Assembly (NCBI RefSeq): GCF_000196235.1
Contig: NC_008541.1
Location: forward strand, 1,612,001 to 1,676,000
Reading direction: 5' to 3'
DNA from: Arthrobacter sp. FB24
GTDB lineage: Bacteria; Actinomycetota; Actinomycetes; Actinomycetales; Micrococcaceae
Length of the DNA stretch: 64,000 nt
Shown here piece after piece: positions 18,624 to 27,500 of the stretch. Made by a program: the position numbers and the translations under genes. A model generated the notes under the pieces. It was given only the letters and a program-made list of their open reading frames with translations. It ran no database searches and was not told where the DNA came from. The stretch's first letter is position 1. The number at the start of each line of letters is the position of its first letter.

Positions 18624-19124
18624 ATGTCAGCAACAAGCGCTATTCATGGTTCGCGTTTCAAGGGTTCGGCCGGCCGGGGCCGCGGCGATAACGTATCGGA
18701 GTTTCCGGGTTCCACCGGGCAGGAAGCCGGGGCCCCGGGAATTCAGGGCTTCAACTGGGAGGAGCGTCCCGCGGCGAAAGCCGTGAAGGCGGCGAAGGCA
18801 AGGTCCACGCAGCCGCCCCTCCGCCTGACGCGCAGGGGGCGCATCGTCCTGGTGGGAGTGCCGCTGATCCTGTTGACGGTGCTGCTGATCTCGCTGGCCG
18901 GCTTCCTGAACTCGCCGGCGAAGGCGGCGGATTCCGCGTCCGAGCTTTCCGTGACCCCCACAGTGTCAGTGACGGTGCAGCCGGGCCAGTCCTTGTGGGA
19001 GATTGCCGGCTCCGTGGCGCCGGAACGAGACACCCGGGACGTTGTTGCCGATATCGTTCAGCTCAACAACCTCGACGGCGGCAGAGTCATGCCGGGCCAG
19101 CAGATCTTTGTCCCCGCAAGCTAG
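18624..19124 (+). CDS. LysM-domain membrane protein, likely SOS-induced division inhibitor
   Basis: 166 residues from ATG 18624, with GGAGG 9 nt upstream; the frame opens earlier, at 18483, without such a site. A disordered N-terminus precedes one membrane helix (RIVLVGVPLILLTVLLISLAGFL). An extracellular LysM domain follows (VTVQPGQSLWEIAGSVAP to MPGQQIFVP). Divergence from lexA with a shared LexA box is the arrangement of yneA (Bacillus), Rv2719c/chiZ (Mycobacterium) and divS (Corynebacterium), all damage-induced division blockers. Function is inferred from context and domain. Confidence 0.85.
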   Translation: MSATSAIHGSRFKGSAGRGRGDNVSEFPGSTGQEAGAPGIQGFNWEERPAAKAVKAAKARSTQPPLRLTRRGRIVLVGVPLILLTVLLISLAGFLNSPAKAADSASELSVTPTVSVTVQPGQSLWEIAGSVAPERDTRDVVADIVQLNNLDGGRVMPGQQIFVPAS

Positions 19125-19179
19125 GGCCCGACGCTGACGCCCCGGAACCTGCCCAGCCGCCAACGCCCCGCGCTCCGCA

Positions 19180-19219
19180 CCGGCGGCGGGCCGGAGACAA
19201 GCCCCGGCGGCGGGCCGGA
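19180..19219 (+). repeat. 16-bp direct repeat, LysM-hisC gap
   Basis: CCGGCGGCGGGCCGGA occurs at 19180-19195 and 19204-19219, 24 bp apart. It lies between the LysM stop and hisC. Each copy is partly self-complementary, so it may act in termination. Confidence 0.6.
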
Positions 19220-19254
19220 AGCGTCACAGTTTCAATGCCCCGGCCACCCTCACT

Positions 19255-19260
19255 TAAACT
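19255..19260 (+). promoter_or_regulatory. -10 hexamer TAAACT, leaderless hisC
   Basis: TAAACT ends 6 nt before GTG 19267. Confidence 0.5.
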
Positions 19261-19266
19261 GTTGAA

Positions 19267-20385
19267 GTGACTGACCAGCTAGAGCGCCTGAACCGACTTC
19301 CCCTCCGGACCAACCTGCGTGGCCTCACCCCGTATGGTGCGCCGCAGCTGGACGTTCCCATCCTGCTCAATGTCAACGAAAACACCCATGGCGTTCCGGC
19401 CGATGTCCTCGTGGCCATTTCCGAGGCCGTGACCGCGGCTGCTGCGGGGCTGAACCGCTATCCGGACCGTGAGTTCACCGAACTCCGGGAGCGACTGGCC
19501 GAGTACCTTGGCCACGGCCTGGGTGCGGAGAACATCTGGGCCGCCAACGGATCCAACGAAGTGCTGCAGCAGATTCTGCAGGCATTCGGCGGTCCGGGAC
19601 GTACCGCACTTGGTTTCCCGCCCACGTACTCCATGTATCCCCTCCTGGCGAGCGGGACCGACACCGAATACATCGTCGGCCAGCGTGCGGACGACTATGG
19701 CCTCAGTGCCGAATCCGCTGCGCAGCAGGTCCGGGAACTGCAGCCGAACATCGTTTTCCTGTGTTCACCCAACAACCCCACCGGCACCGGGCTGGGACTG
19801 GATGTGGTGGAGGCCGTGTATGCGGCAGGCGAGGCCAGCCAGACCGTCGTGATCGTCGATGAGGCTTACCACGAATTCGCGCACGACGGCACGCCCAGCG
19901 CCCTCACGCTTCTTCCAGGCCGTGAGCGGCTTATCGTCTCCCGAACCATGAGCAAGGCATTTGCGCTGGCCGGAGCACGCCTGGGCTACATGGCTGCCGC
20001 GCCCGAGGTTGCGGATGCACTGCGGCTGGTGCGGCTGCCGTACCACCTGTCCGCTATCACCCAGGCCACTGCGCTGGCTGCCCTGACCCACCGCGAGGCA
20101 CTGATGGCCGACGTCGAAGACATCAAGCTGCAGCGCGACCGGATTGTCACGGAACTGACCAGAATGGGCCTCAAGCCTGCCGCGTCCGACTCCAACTACG
20201 TTTTCTTTGGCGGCCTGGAGAACCCGCACGAGGTCTGGCAGGGGCTGCTCGACCGCGGGGTCCTGATCCGGGACGTTGGGATCCCCGGGCACTTGCGCGT
20301 CACGGCAGGCACTGAGACGGAAACCACAGCCTTCCTGGAAGCCCTTGAACTGATCCTGACCGGCCAGCCCAGCGTCCCGGCCTAA
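19267..20385 (+). CDS. hisC: Histidinol-phosphate aminotransferase
   Basis: PLP fold-type I transaminase converting imidazole acetol phosphate to L-histidinol phosphate. The Schiff-base lysine is about K230 in SRTMSKAFALAGARLGY; the substrate motif NENTHG (residues 36-41) and SPNNPTGTG are present. 372 residues, normal length. The GTG start is leaderless. It is first in a his cluster with hisB 89 nt downstream. hisD, hisF and hisI are not in the window. Confidence 0.95.
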   Translation: MTDQLERLNRLPLRTNLRGLTPYGAPQLDVPILLNVNENTHGVPADVLVAISEAVTAAAAGLNRYPDREFTELRERLAEYLGHGLGAENIWAANGSNEVLQQILQAFGGPGRTALGFPPTYSMYPLLASGTDTEYIVGQRADDYGLSAESAAQQVRELQPNIVFLCSPNNPTGTGLGLDVVEAVYAAGEASQTVVIVDEAYHEFAHDGTPSALTLLPGRERLIVSRTMSKAFALAGARLGYMAAAPEVADALRLVRLPYHLSAITQATALAALTHREALMADVEDIKLQRDRIVTELTRMGLKPAASDSNYVFFGGLENPHEVWQGLLDRGVLIRDVGIPGHLRVTAGTETETTAFLEALELILTGQPSVPA

Positions 20386-20474
20386 ACTGGAGTCAGACCC
20401 CCGGTTCCCAGGGATCAGTCCCACGCCCCCCGTAACCAGACGTTATTTCTCCTTACATCCAAAGGACACAACAC

Positions 20475-21101
20475 ATGAGCACCAACGGATCCATTGCTGC
20501 CGAGGCCAGGACCGCACGCATGGAGCGTTCCACGAGCGAATCGTCCGTGCTCGTCGAAATCAACCTCGACGGCACCGGCGTCTCGGACATCAGCACCTCG
20601 GTTCCGTTCTACGACCACATGCTGACCGCATTGTCCAAGCACTCGCTCATCGACATGACGGTCAAGGCCACCGGGGACATTCACATTGACGTCCACCACA
20701 CGGTGGAGGACGTCGCCATCACCTTTGGCGAGGTCCTCCGGACTGCCTTGGGCAACAAGGCCGGCATCCGCCGCTTCGGCGAAGCCACCGTGCCCCTCGA
20801 CGAAGCCCTGGCACACGCCGTGGTTGACGTCTCCGGGCGTCCCTACCTGGTACACGGCGGAGAGCCTGCGGGCCAGGAATACCACCTGATCGGCGGACAC
20901 TTCACGGGTTCGCTGACCCGCCACGTCTTCGAAGCCATCACCCTGCACGCCGGCATTTGCCTTCACATGAACGTCATTGCGGGACGGGACCCGCACCACA
21001 TTGTGGAGGCCCAGTTCAAGGCGTTTGCGCGGGCACTTCGCGCGGCCGTTGAACCGGATCCCCGCGTGGAGGGCATCCCCTCCACCAAGGGCGCACTGTG
21101 A
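20475..21101 (+). CDS. hisB: Imidazoleglycerol-phosphate dehydratase
   Basis: Manganese enzyme of histidine biosynthesis, monofunctional as in actinobacteria (208 residues, no HAD phosphatase domain). Metal-binding histidine motifs are [21 protein letters not shown], and in the second half [15 protein letters not shown] and [18 protein letters not shown] precedes ATG 20475. The stop overlaps the hisH GTG (GTGA). Confidence 0.96.
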   Translation: MSTNGSIAAEARTARMERSTSESSVLVEINLDGTGVSDISTSVPFYDHMLTALSKHSLIDMTVKATGDIHIDVHHTVEDVAITFGEVLRTALGNKAGIRRFGEATVPLDEALAHAVVDVSGRPYLVHGGEPAGQEYHLIGGHFTGSLTRHVFEAITLHAGICLHMNVIAGRDPHHIVEAQFKAFARALRAAVEPDPRVEGIPSTKGAL

Positions 21102-21853
21102 CCGGGCCGGTCCTTCGCGACGGAGCCATTTTTGATCCTGCCGCGAACGTGAAGCCTGCTTCGCCCGAGGGCAAGCCCACGGTCACCGTCCTTGACTACG
21201 GTTCCGGGAACGTCCGGTCAGCCGTGCGTGCGCTGGAGCGTGCGGGCGCCGAGGTCATCCTCAGCGCCAGGCCGGAAGACGTCCTCAATGCTGACGGACT
21301 GCTCGTGCCCGGGGTCGGGGCATTCGAAACTGTCATGCGCGAACTCAAGGCAGTGGACGCCGTACGGATGATCGGCCGGCGCGTCGCCGGCGGCCGTCCC
21401 GTCCTGGGCATCTGCGTAGGCCTTCAGGTGCTTTTCGAAGCCGGTGTCGAGCACGGCACCGAAGCGGAGGGCATGGGGGAGTGGCCCGGCAAAGTGGAAC
21501 TGCTGCCTGCCGAAGTAGTGCCCCACATGGGCTGGAACACCGTGACGGTTCCGGAAGGATCCAGGCTCTTCGAGGGCGTCGAAAACGAGCGGTTCTACTT
21601 CGTCCACTCGTACGGTGTGCAGCACTGGGACTTCGATGTCATCCAGCCGCGCATGGCGGCACCGCTGGTCACCTGGTCCGAACACGGCGCACCATTTATC
21701 GCCGCCGTGGAGAACGGACCGCTGTGCGCCACACAGTTCCACCCGGAAAAGTCCGGCGACGCCGGTGCCCGGCTGCTCCGCAACTGGGTGAACAGCCTGC
21801 GCCGCGGCCAGGGCGCCGCAGCCGCCCCCGCCAGTGCCGGGCCGGCCGCCTAG
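21098..21853 (+). CDS. hisH: Imidazole glycerol phosphate synthase, glutaminase subunit
   Basis: Class I glutamine amidotransferase that feeds ammonia to HisF. The nucleophile is C106 in [12 protein letters not shown]; the His-Glu pair is in TQFHPEKSG. 251 residues, with an N-terminal extension of about 25 residues before [13 protein letters not shown] and a short Ala/Pro tail. The GTG start overlaps hisB by 4 nt. hisF is absent from the window, so it must lie elsewhere. Confidence 0.95.
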   Translation: MTGPVLRDGAIFDPAANVKPASPEGKPTVTVLDYGSGNVRSAVRALERAGAEVILSARPEDVLNADGLLVPGVGAFETVMRELKAVDAVRMIGRRVAGGRPVLGICVGLQVLFEAGVEHGTEAEGMGEWPGKVELLPAEVVPHMGWNTVTVPEGSRLFEGVENERFYFVHSYGVQHWDFDVIQPRMAAPLVTWSEHGAPFIAAVENGPLCATQFHPEKSGDAGARLLRNWVNSLRRGQGAAAAPASAGPAA

Positions 21854-22012
21854 ATGTGGTCGATTGTCCTGATGGGCCTCGCCGGCCTGCTGGTCGGCGG
21901 GGCGCTGTCCTTCAGGCAGCAGCAGAAGCCCCTCTGGACGCAAATTGTTTTTTACGTTCTGGCCGGAATGGCGCTGCTGGCCGCCTACCTGCTTACCTTG
22001 CCGGCCGGCTAG
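21854..22012 (+). CDS. Small two-helix membrane protein in his operon
   Basis: 52 residues from an ATG that directly follows the hisH stop (TAGATG). Two hydrophobic helices (SIVLMGLAGLLVGGALSF and QIVFYVLAGMALLAAYLLTL) flank a short polar loop RQQQKPLWT. Coding is supported by position, codon use and the hydrophobic pattern. Translation is probably coupled to hisH. No family recognised; a role in histidine synthesis is not implied. Confidence 0.7.
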   Translation: MWSIVLMGLAGLLVGGALSFRQQQKPLWTQIVFYVLAGMALLAAYLLTLPAG

Positions 22013-22066
22013 CCGGCGCCGCACCTCCCGATCTACGCAGCTTCACTACAACCTGAGGACCTGAAG

Positions 22067-22813
22067 ATGACCACCGAAACGCCGCTGCCCGTACTGGAAC
22101 TGCTGCCCGCCGTCGACGTCGTGAACGGCCAGGCGGTCCGCCTGGTCCAGGGCGAAGCCGGCAGCGAGACAAGCTACGGCACTCCGCTGGAAGCTGCGCT
22201 CAACTGGCAGGAACAGGGCGCCGAGTGGGTGCACCTGGTGGACCTGGATGCTGCCTTCGGCCGCGGCTCGAACGCGGAACTGCTCCGCGAAGTCGTGGGC
22301 CGGCTGGACATCAAGGTAGAACTTTCCGGCGGCCTGCGCGACGACGAGTCACTCGAGAAAGCCCTGGACCTGGGCGTTGCCCGCGTCAACCTGGGCACTG
22401 CTGCGCTGGAAAACCCGGAATGGACGGCACGCGCCATCGACCGCTTTGGCGACAAGATCGCCGTCGGCCTCGACGTGCGAGGAACCACTCTGGCAGGCCG
22501 CGGCTGGACCAAGGAAGGCGGCGACCTCTGGGACGTGCTGGCACGTCTCGAAGAAGCCGGCTGCGCCCGGTACGTCGTCACCGACGTCACCAAGGACGGC
22601 ACCCTGCAGGGTCCCAACGTTGAGCTGCTCCGCAAGATGGTGGAGCGGACCGGCAAGCCGGTGGTGGCCTCCGGCGGCATCTCAAGTCTGGAAGACCTCA
22701 AGGTCCTGCGCTCCCTGGTTCCCCTGGGCGTCGAAGGCGCCATCGTTGGAAAGGCACTCTACGCCGGTGCATTCACGCTGCCGGAAGCGCTGGATGTCGC
22801 AGGCCGCCGCTAG
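22067..22813 (+). CDS. priA: Bifunctional phosphoribosyl isomerase A (HisA/TrpF)
   Basis: (beta/alpha)8 isomerase acting on ProFAR in histidine and, in actinobacteria without TrpF, on phosphoribosylanthranilate in tryptophan synthesis. Catalytic aspartates are in [23 protein letters not shown] (N-terminal half) and [16 protein letters not shown] (C-terminal half). The PriA-type loop [15 protein letters not shown], with its tryptophan, supports dual specificity. 248 residues. The product name rests on family knowledge; dual activity was not shown here. Confidence 0.94.
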   Translation: MTTETPLPVLELLPAVDVVNGQAVRLVQGEAGSETSYGTPLEAALNWQEQGAEWVHLVDLDAAFGRGSNAELLREVVGRLDIKVELSGGLRDDESLEKALDLGVARVNLGTAALENPEWTARAIDRFGDKIAVGLDVRGTTLAGRGWTKEGGDLWDVLARLEEAGCARYVVTDVTKDGTLQGPNVELLRKMVERTGKPVVASGGISSLEDLKVLRSLVPLGVEGAIVGKALYAGAFTLPEALDVAGRR

Positions 22814-22826
22814 GCAGGTAGCCATC

Positions 22827-23756
22827 ATGGAACAGCGACCTCCAGCACGGGAACTGCCCGGCCACATCGCAGCCGCACTGGCTGGCTCCGGGGGCGCCAC
22901 GGATTCGGCCGGGCAGCCTTGGGCGGGCCGCAGCCTCGCCGGCGAGGATGCGAGGATCCATAACTTCGAGGACGACGACGGCACGGCCGACGCCGGTTAC
23001 CTCGCCGCGGTTGCGGCTCTCCGCTCGGCCGCAGGCGACGAAGCTGCCGTGGTGGCGTCGCTGGCCGCTGCCCGGGTGTTCGTTCCGATCGTTGCCCAGC
23101 TGGCCGAAGAAAGCGTTCATCCGGCAGCTCCGCAAGGTAACACCCCGCACGGCGGCGGGGCCCATGGCGACGAGGCCCACGGTGACCAGCTGCACGGGGA
23201 CAAGCAGGCAGACATGGCGCTGGTAACACTCAAAGCGCCGGACGGACGGACGGCGATGCCGGTCTTCACCTCGGCAGCAGCGTTGTCCGCGTGGCATCCG
23301 CAAGCCCGCCCGGTGGCGGTATACGCCGCCCGGGCGGCGCTGTCCGCGGTGGCCGAAGGCGCTGAACTCCTGGTTCTGGACCCCGGTTCAGAGTACACAT
23401 TCGTTGTCCGCCGCCCGGCCGTCTGGGCCCTCGCCCGGCAGCAGGATTGGCTGCCGTCCTACGCGGATCCGGAGCTTGCCCGCGCCATGGCCCAGGCAAC
23501 GGCCGGCTACCCGTCCGTGAGGCGTGTGGAACTCGAAGCGGGAGGCGGTGTCGCTTCGGCAACAGCCGGCGGCGCCATTGTGCCCGGCGGCGGTCCGGGC
23601 CCGGAGCTCCGGGTGGTGCTGTATCTGGCAGACGGACTGGACGCGGCCGGTGTCCAGGCAATCGTGGCAGGTCTTAACGCCGAGTGGTCCCGGAATGCGG
23701 TCTTCGCCGAGCGGGTTGATTCGATCGAGGTAAAGTTGCAGCGCGCAGCAAAGTAG
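22827..23756 (+). CDS. SseB family protein
   Basis: 309 residues; start ATG 22827, 13 nt after priA, taken where similarity-like sequence begins (MEQRPPARELPG). The SseB N-terminal domain runs through ARVFVPIVAQLAEE, DMALVTLKAPDGRTAMPVFTSAAALSAW and ELLVLDPGSEYTFVVRRPAVWAL. A low-complexity insert rich in His, Gly and Asp lies at about residues 93-128, between the first two motifs. Function is unknown in actinobacteria; E. coli SseB relates to rhodanese/serine sensitivity. It is probably co-transcribed with priA. Confidence 0.8.
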   Translation: MEQRPPARELPGHIAAALAGSGGATDSAGQPWAGRSLAGEDARIHNFEDDDGTADAGYLAAVAALRSAAGDEAAVVASLAAARVFVPIVAQLAEESVHPAAPQGNTPHGGGAHGDEAHGDQLHGDKQADMALVTLKAPDGRTAMPVFTSAAALSAWHPQARPVAVYAARAALSAVAEGAELLVLDPGSEYTFVVRRPAVWALARQQDWLPSYADPELARAMAQATAGYPSVRRVELEAGGGVASATAGGAIVPGGGPGPELRVVLYLADGLDAAGVQAIVAGLNAEWSRNAVFAERVDSIEVKLQRAAK

Positions 23757-23814
23757 TCGGCGGCAGGCGGGGCACACCCCGGTTCTGCCCTGGGCAGGAC
23801 GAAGGACGTACCCC

Positions 23815-25116
23815 GTGAATTTCGCTCTCTACAAGGAGCTCCTGGCAGTCAGGCCCATCAGGCGCCTGTTGACTGTCGGAATGATTGCCCGCATACCGCA
23901 CTCAGCGGCCGGGGTACTCCTGACGCTGCACATCGTCCTGACCCTCGGTGAGGGTTATGCCGCCGCCGGTGCTGCGGCGGCGGTCATGACTATTGGAATC
24001 GCCCTCGGCGCCCCGTGGCGCGGACGCAGGGTTGACACCGTAGGCCTTCGCAAGGCACTTGTGCCCTCCGTCATTTCCGAGACCGTCATCTGGTCTGTGG
24101 TGCCGCATGTTTCGTACCAGTGGCTGCTGGCGCTGGTCTTCGTCGGCGGCCTGCTCACCCTGCCCATCTTCAGCGTGGTGCGCCAGTCCCTGGGGGTGCT
24201 GGCGAGCGGTGAGCAGCGTCGGACGGCCTTCGCACTGGACGCGATCGCCACGGAGTTGGTCTTTATGCTCGGCCCCGCAGCGGGCGCAATTGTGGCCACT
24301 GCCGGTTACTCGGTTCTCGGGTTGACTGTGGTGGGCGTGTGCACTTCCGTGGCCGGACTCTTCCTGATGTGGTTCAACCCGCCCACCCGCAGCGCGGTGC
24401 CGGATGACGAATACGAAACGGACCAGCAGGAGGGCGCGGAAGTGGCGGTCGTCGCGGCGGCTCCGGCGCATCTGCAGGAAGCTGCTGCGGAACTCGCCCC
24501 AGTAGCGGCAGGTGAGCTCCGTCGCTCAGGATTGCGGCACAAAGTGGCACACAACTTCGTCTGGTTTACCGCGGCCGTGGCAGCGGTCTTCGCCGTGGCC
24601 GCAGGGGCGGGCATGGTGCTCAGCGGTACGGACGTGGGGATCGTGGCCGCCTTGGAGACCGGCGGGCATCAGGCGGAGATCGGGCTGGTCTTCGTCTTCT
24701 GGTGTGCGGCTTCCGTGGTCGGCGGCCTTCTCTACGGCGCCATGCACAGGCCGGTTTCACCGATTCTCCTCTTGCTCGGCATGGCCGCCCTCACGATCCC
24801 CATGGGCTTCGCCCGGGACACGCTGACGCTGTGCCTGCTGTCGTTGCTGCCCGGCCTGCTGTGTGCGCCGGTCCTGTCCGCTGCATCGGAAAAGATGGCC
24901 GACCTCGTGGAGGAGGCCCGCCGCGGTGAGGCCATGGGCTGGTACGGGTCCGCGCTCACGGCGGGAGTCGCCCTCGGCGCCCCGTTGGCCGGTTTGTTCA
25001 TCGACGGAATCGGACCGTCCGCCGGGTTTGTCTCGGTGGGTGCAGCCGGCGTTGTCCTCTGCCTGTTCGGACTGGGGCTGCAGCATCGACGGCGCCGGCG
25101 CGGCGCGATTGCCTAG
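23815..25116 (+). CDS. Major facilitator superfamily transporter
   Basis: 433-residue membrane protein with about twelve hydrophobic segments, split by a charged cytoplasmic loop (DEYETDQQEGAEVAV...) after helix six. The GTG start has GAAGGA upstream. The substrate cannot be assigned; a drug-efflux type is plausible. A large hairpin terminator follows. Confidence 0.85.
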   Translation: MNFALYKELLAVRPIRRLLTVGMIARIPHSAAGVLLTLHIVLTLGEGYAAAGAAAAVMTIGIALGAPWRGRRVDTVGLRKALVPSVISETVIWSVVPHVSYQWLLALVFVGGLLTLPIFSVVRQSLGVLASGEQRRTAFALDAIATELVFMLGPAAGAIVATAGYSVLGLTVVGVCTSVAGLFLMWFNPPTRSAVPDDEYETDQQEGAEVAVVAAAPAHLQEAAAELAPVAAGELRRSGLRHKVAHNFVWFTAAVAAVFAVAAGAGMVLSGTDVGIVAALETGGHQAEIGLVFVFWCAASVVGGLLYGAMHRPVSPILLLLGMAALTIPMGFARDTLTLCLLSLLPGLLCAPVLSAASEKMADLVEEARRGEAMGWYGSALTAGVALGAPLAGLFIDGIGPSAGFVSVGAAGVVLCLFGLGLQHRRRRRGAIA

Positions 25117-25139
25117 GCCGGCTCAAGTCCCGGACAGAC

Positions 25140-25190
25140 ACGACGGCGGCGGCGGTCGGACCGGAATGGTCCGCCCGCCGCCGCCGTCGT
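25140..25190. terminator. Long bidirectional hairpin terminator
   Basis: A perfect 16-bp outer stem (25140-25155 with 25175-25190), rich in GGC/GCC, encloses an inner 6-bp stem (25157-25162 with 25168-25173). It lies between convergent MFS and DUF1844 genes. Confidence 0.8.
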
Positions 25191-25206
25191 GCAACCGGTG
25201 AAGTGC

Positions 25207-25605
25207 CTAGTTGACCGGCCCGGTGTATTTTTCCCCCGGCCCCTTGCCCGGAGCGTCCGGAATGATCGACTCTTCGCGGAACGCCAGCTGCAGGGAGCGC
25301 AGTCCGTCGCGCAACGGGCCTGCGTGCTGGGAACCGATCTCCGGGGCTGCGGCGGTCACGAGCCCGGCCAGCGCGGTGATCAGCTTCCGGGCCTCATCCA
25401 GGTCCTTGAGCTCCTCGGCATTTTCCTCGGCAGCAAGGCCGAGCTTAACGGCCGACGCGCTCATGAGGTGCACAGCGGCGGTGGTGATGACCTCGATGGC
25501 GGGGACCTCGGAGATATCGCGGATCTGCTGCGATACCTGCTCCTGGCCCTCCCGCTGACCGGCGGCGGGCTCGAAAACGTGTGAATTACTGTCTGAAGTG
25601 CTCAT
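25207..25605 (-). CDS. DUF1844 domain-containing protein
   Basis: 132 residues. The helical DUF1844 core VPAIEVITTAAVHLMSASAVKLGLAAEENAEELKDLDEARKLITALAGLV is clear. The function is unknown; the gene is found next to infC in many actinobacteria. It is divergent from infC, so the two promoters share the gap. Confidence 0.85.
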   Translation of the reverse strand: MSTSDSNSHVFEPAAGQREGQEQVSQQIRDISEVPAIEVITTAAVHLMSASAVKLGLAAEENAEELKDLDEARKLITALAGLVTAAAPEIGSQHAGPLRDGLRSLQLAFREESIIPDAPGKGPGEKYTGPVN

Positions 25606-25948
25606 ACTGGTAAGCTTGTCACAGACCGACTGAATGTCGTTATTTTGCTATGTGGAACCCGCAGCTGCCAATGTGCAGTATTCGGGGTTCTGTCTGTAGA
25701 ATTGGCTTCAGTTTGCAAGCGGAGTTCTCTCCCACCCGCGTCAGCCGTTTTCCCGGAAATTATTTCCATGGAAGCAAGGTTGCCGGGTACCTGGTCGGGC
25801 GAACCACGGCGGCGTCAGCTGCCTGGAACGCGTACAGCCTCTCCGGAGGCAGTGCACATCCGATCTTCGAGGCCTTCGATTGCTCCGGCAATTGGGGGCC
25901 TTCTCTATTTGCCGGTGGAATACTCATCTCAACAACAGGAGTTCTAAC
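25606..25948 (+). promoter_or_regulatory. infC leader region (343 nt)
   Basis: No convincing gene. Promoter candidates are TTGTCA (25616) with TATTTT (25641, 19-nt spacer), and the -10-like TAGAAT at 25697-25702. A hairpin CCGGCAA/TTGCCGG (25885-25891 with 25909-25915, 17-nt loop) ends 33 nt before the infC start and 22 nt before its AGGAG. It could tune infC-rpmI-rplT expression, as ribosomal protein L20 leaders do elsewhere; no known leader family is recognised. Confidence 0.45.
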
Positions 25949-27070
25949 ATTAGCGAGCCAAGAATCAATGAGCGTATCCGCGTCCCCGAGGTGCGGCTGG
26001 TCGGCCCTGCAGGTGAACAGGTAGGAATCGTCCGTATTGAGGACGCCCTGCGTTTGGCTGCCGAGTCCGACCTTGATCTCGTTGAAGTTGCACCGCAGGC
26101 CAAGCCTCCGGTGTGCAAGCTGATGGACTTCGGCAAGTACAAGTACGAAGCCGCCGTCAAGGCACGCGAGGCCCGGAAGAACCAAACCAACACGGTTCTG
26201 AAGGAAATCCGTTTCCGGCTGAAGATCGACACCCACGACTACGAGACCAAGCGCGGCCACGCCCTCCGCTTCCTCGGTGCCGGGGACAAGGTCAAGGCTA
26301 TGATCCAGTTCCGCGGCCGCGAACAGCAGCGTCCGGAAATGGGCATCCGCCTGCTCCAGCGCTTTGCTGACGACGTCGCAGAAGTGGGTGTTGTGGAGTC
26401 CAGCCCCCGCATCGACGGCCGCAACATGGTTATGGTCGTGGGTCCGCTGAAGAACAAGGCTGAGGCCAAGGCAGAAGCGCGCCGTGCAACGCAGCGCGCT
26501 GAAGCGAAGGCGCAAAACGAAGCCAAGGCCGGCGGCCGCGTTGATGTCAGCCGCGACCAGCCCGCCATGACGCAGTCCCTGGCGGACCTGCTTCCTGAGG
26601 GTTTCGCTGTGAACACTGAAGAGGCAGCGCCGGAGGTTACCGCCGAGGCTGCTATGGCTTCAACCAGCGCCGAGGCACCCGCCGAAGCGGTTGCGGCACC
26701 GGAAGCCGAGGCTCCGGCCACGGAAGCTCCCAAGCAGGAAGCCCCGAAGCAGGAAGCCCCGAAGCAGGAAGCTCCTGTTGAGGAAGCTCCGAAGCAGGAA
26801 GCTCCCAAGGCGGCACCGGTCAAGGAAGCTCCGAAGCAGGCAGCGCCGAAACGCGAAGCCCCCAAGGCAGCGGCAGCACCGCGTCCTGCGGTAAGCAAGC
26901 CCGCAGCGGCCAGGGCGCCTGAATCGCCCAGGCCTGCAGCGGCCGCCCCTGTGGCGCCGAAGCCGGCAGGAGTGCCGTCGCCGCCGCCCAAGCCGGTAGC
27001 ACGGCCCGCAGCGCCGAAGCCTGCGGCACGGCCGGCTGCTCCCAAGCCGGGCACCAAGAAGACCAACTAG
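25949..27070 (+). CDS. infC: Translation initiation factor IF-3, with ATT start and long tail
   Basis: IF-3 discards non-canonical initiation complexes. The conserved region starts at [18 protein letters not shown]. The codon before it is ATT (25949), with AGGAG 7 nt upstream and no ATG/GTG/TTG nearby. ATT as the infC start underlies autoregulation in E. coli. The N-domain, the linker [16 protein letters not shown] and the C-domain ([23 protein letters not shown]) end near residue 175. The remaining about 195 residues are rich in Ala, Pro, Lys and Glu with EAPKQ repeats. Total is 373 residues, about twice the usual IF-3. Confidence 0.95.
   Translation: MSEPRINERIRVPEVRLVGPAGEQVGIVRIEDALRLAAESDLDLVEVAPQAKPPVCKLMDFGKYKYEAAVKAREARKNQTNTVLKEIRFRLKIDTHDYETKRGHALRFLGAGDKVKAMIQFRGREQQRPEMGIRLLQRFADDVAEVGVVESSPRIDGRNMVMVVGPLKNKAEAKAEARRATQRAEAKAQNEAKAGGRVDVSRDQPAMTQSLADLLPEGFAVNTEEAAPEVTAEAAMASTSAEAPAEAVAAPEAEAPATEAPKQEAPKQEAPKQEAPVEEAPKQEAPKAAPVKEAPKQAAPKREAPKAAAAPRPAVSKPAAARAPESPRPAAAAPVAPKPAGVPSPPPKPVARPAAPKPAARPAAPKPGTKKTN
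26723..26862 (+). repeat. EAPKQ-coding 15-bp tandem repeats in infC
   Basis: Three tandem units GAAGC(T/C)CC(C/G)AAGCAG start at 26723, followed by degenerate EAPxx units. They encode the alternating acidic/basic, proline-rich tail. Length variation between strains is likely. Confidence 0.75.
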
Positions 27071-27186
27071 TTCAAAGCTGCGCGAAGCAACGCCTGAGCG
27101 CAGCAAGCAACCAGCACGCCGCCCGCAGGGGTGGCTGCACGAAAGACTGCAGACTTGTCTGCGGATACGTAAGGAGATCGGTTCCC

Positions 27187-27381
27187 ATGCCGAAGATGAA
27201 GACCCACAGTGGTGCTAAGAAGCGCTTCAAGCTGACCGGCAGCGGCAAGCTGCGCCGCCAGCAGGCCAACCGCCGCCACTACCTCGAGCACAAGTCATCC
27301 AGGCTGACCCGTCGCCTTGCCGGCGACAAGATCGTCTTCAAGGGCGACGCCAAGGTCATCCGGAAGATGCTCGGCATCTAA
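27187..27381 (+). CDS. rpmI: 50S ribosomal protein L35
   Basis: 64 residues, the usual length. Pattern: [27 protein letters not shown] and [10 protein letters not shown]. Preceded by AAGGAG (positions about 27171-27176). It sits 116 nt after infC and 119 nt before rplT in the standard order. Confidence 0.97.
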   Translation: MPKMKTHSGAKKRFKLTGSGKLRRQQANRRHYLEHKSSRLTRRLAGDKIVFKGDAKVIRKMLGI

Positions 27382-27500
27382 GTTCCAAGTTCTCTGACTG
27401 CTCGCCACCTGGCAGCGGTCAACTACCAAAAAGGCTTCTCAGGCCAGCCGGTTGTTCCGGCAGTAGTCGCTTGGGATAAGAATTCTGAAGGAGTACGCAC

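Noticed and set aside
25650..26024. 124-codon ORF overlapping the infC start
   Set aside because: Out of frame with infC, overlaps conserved IF-3 sequence, and has irregular codon use. Most likely leader RNA.
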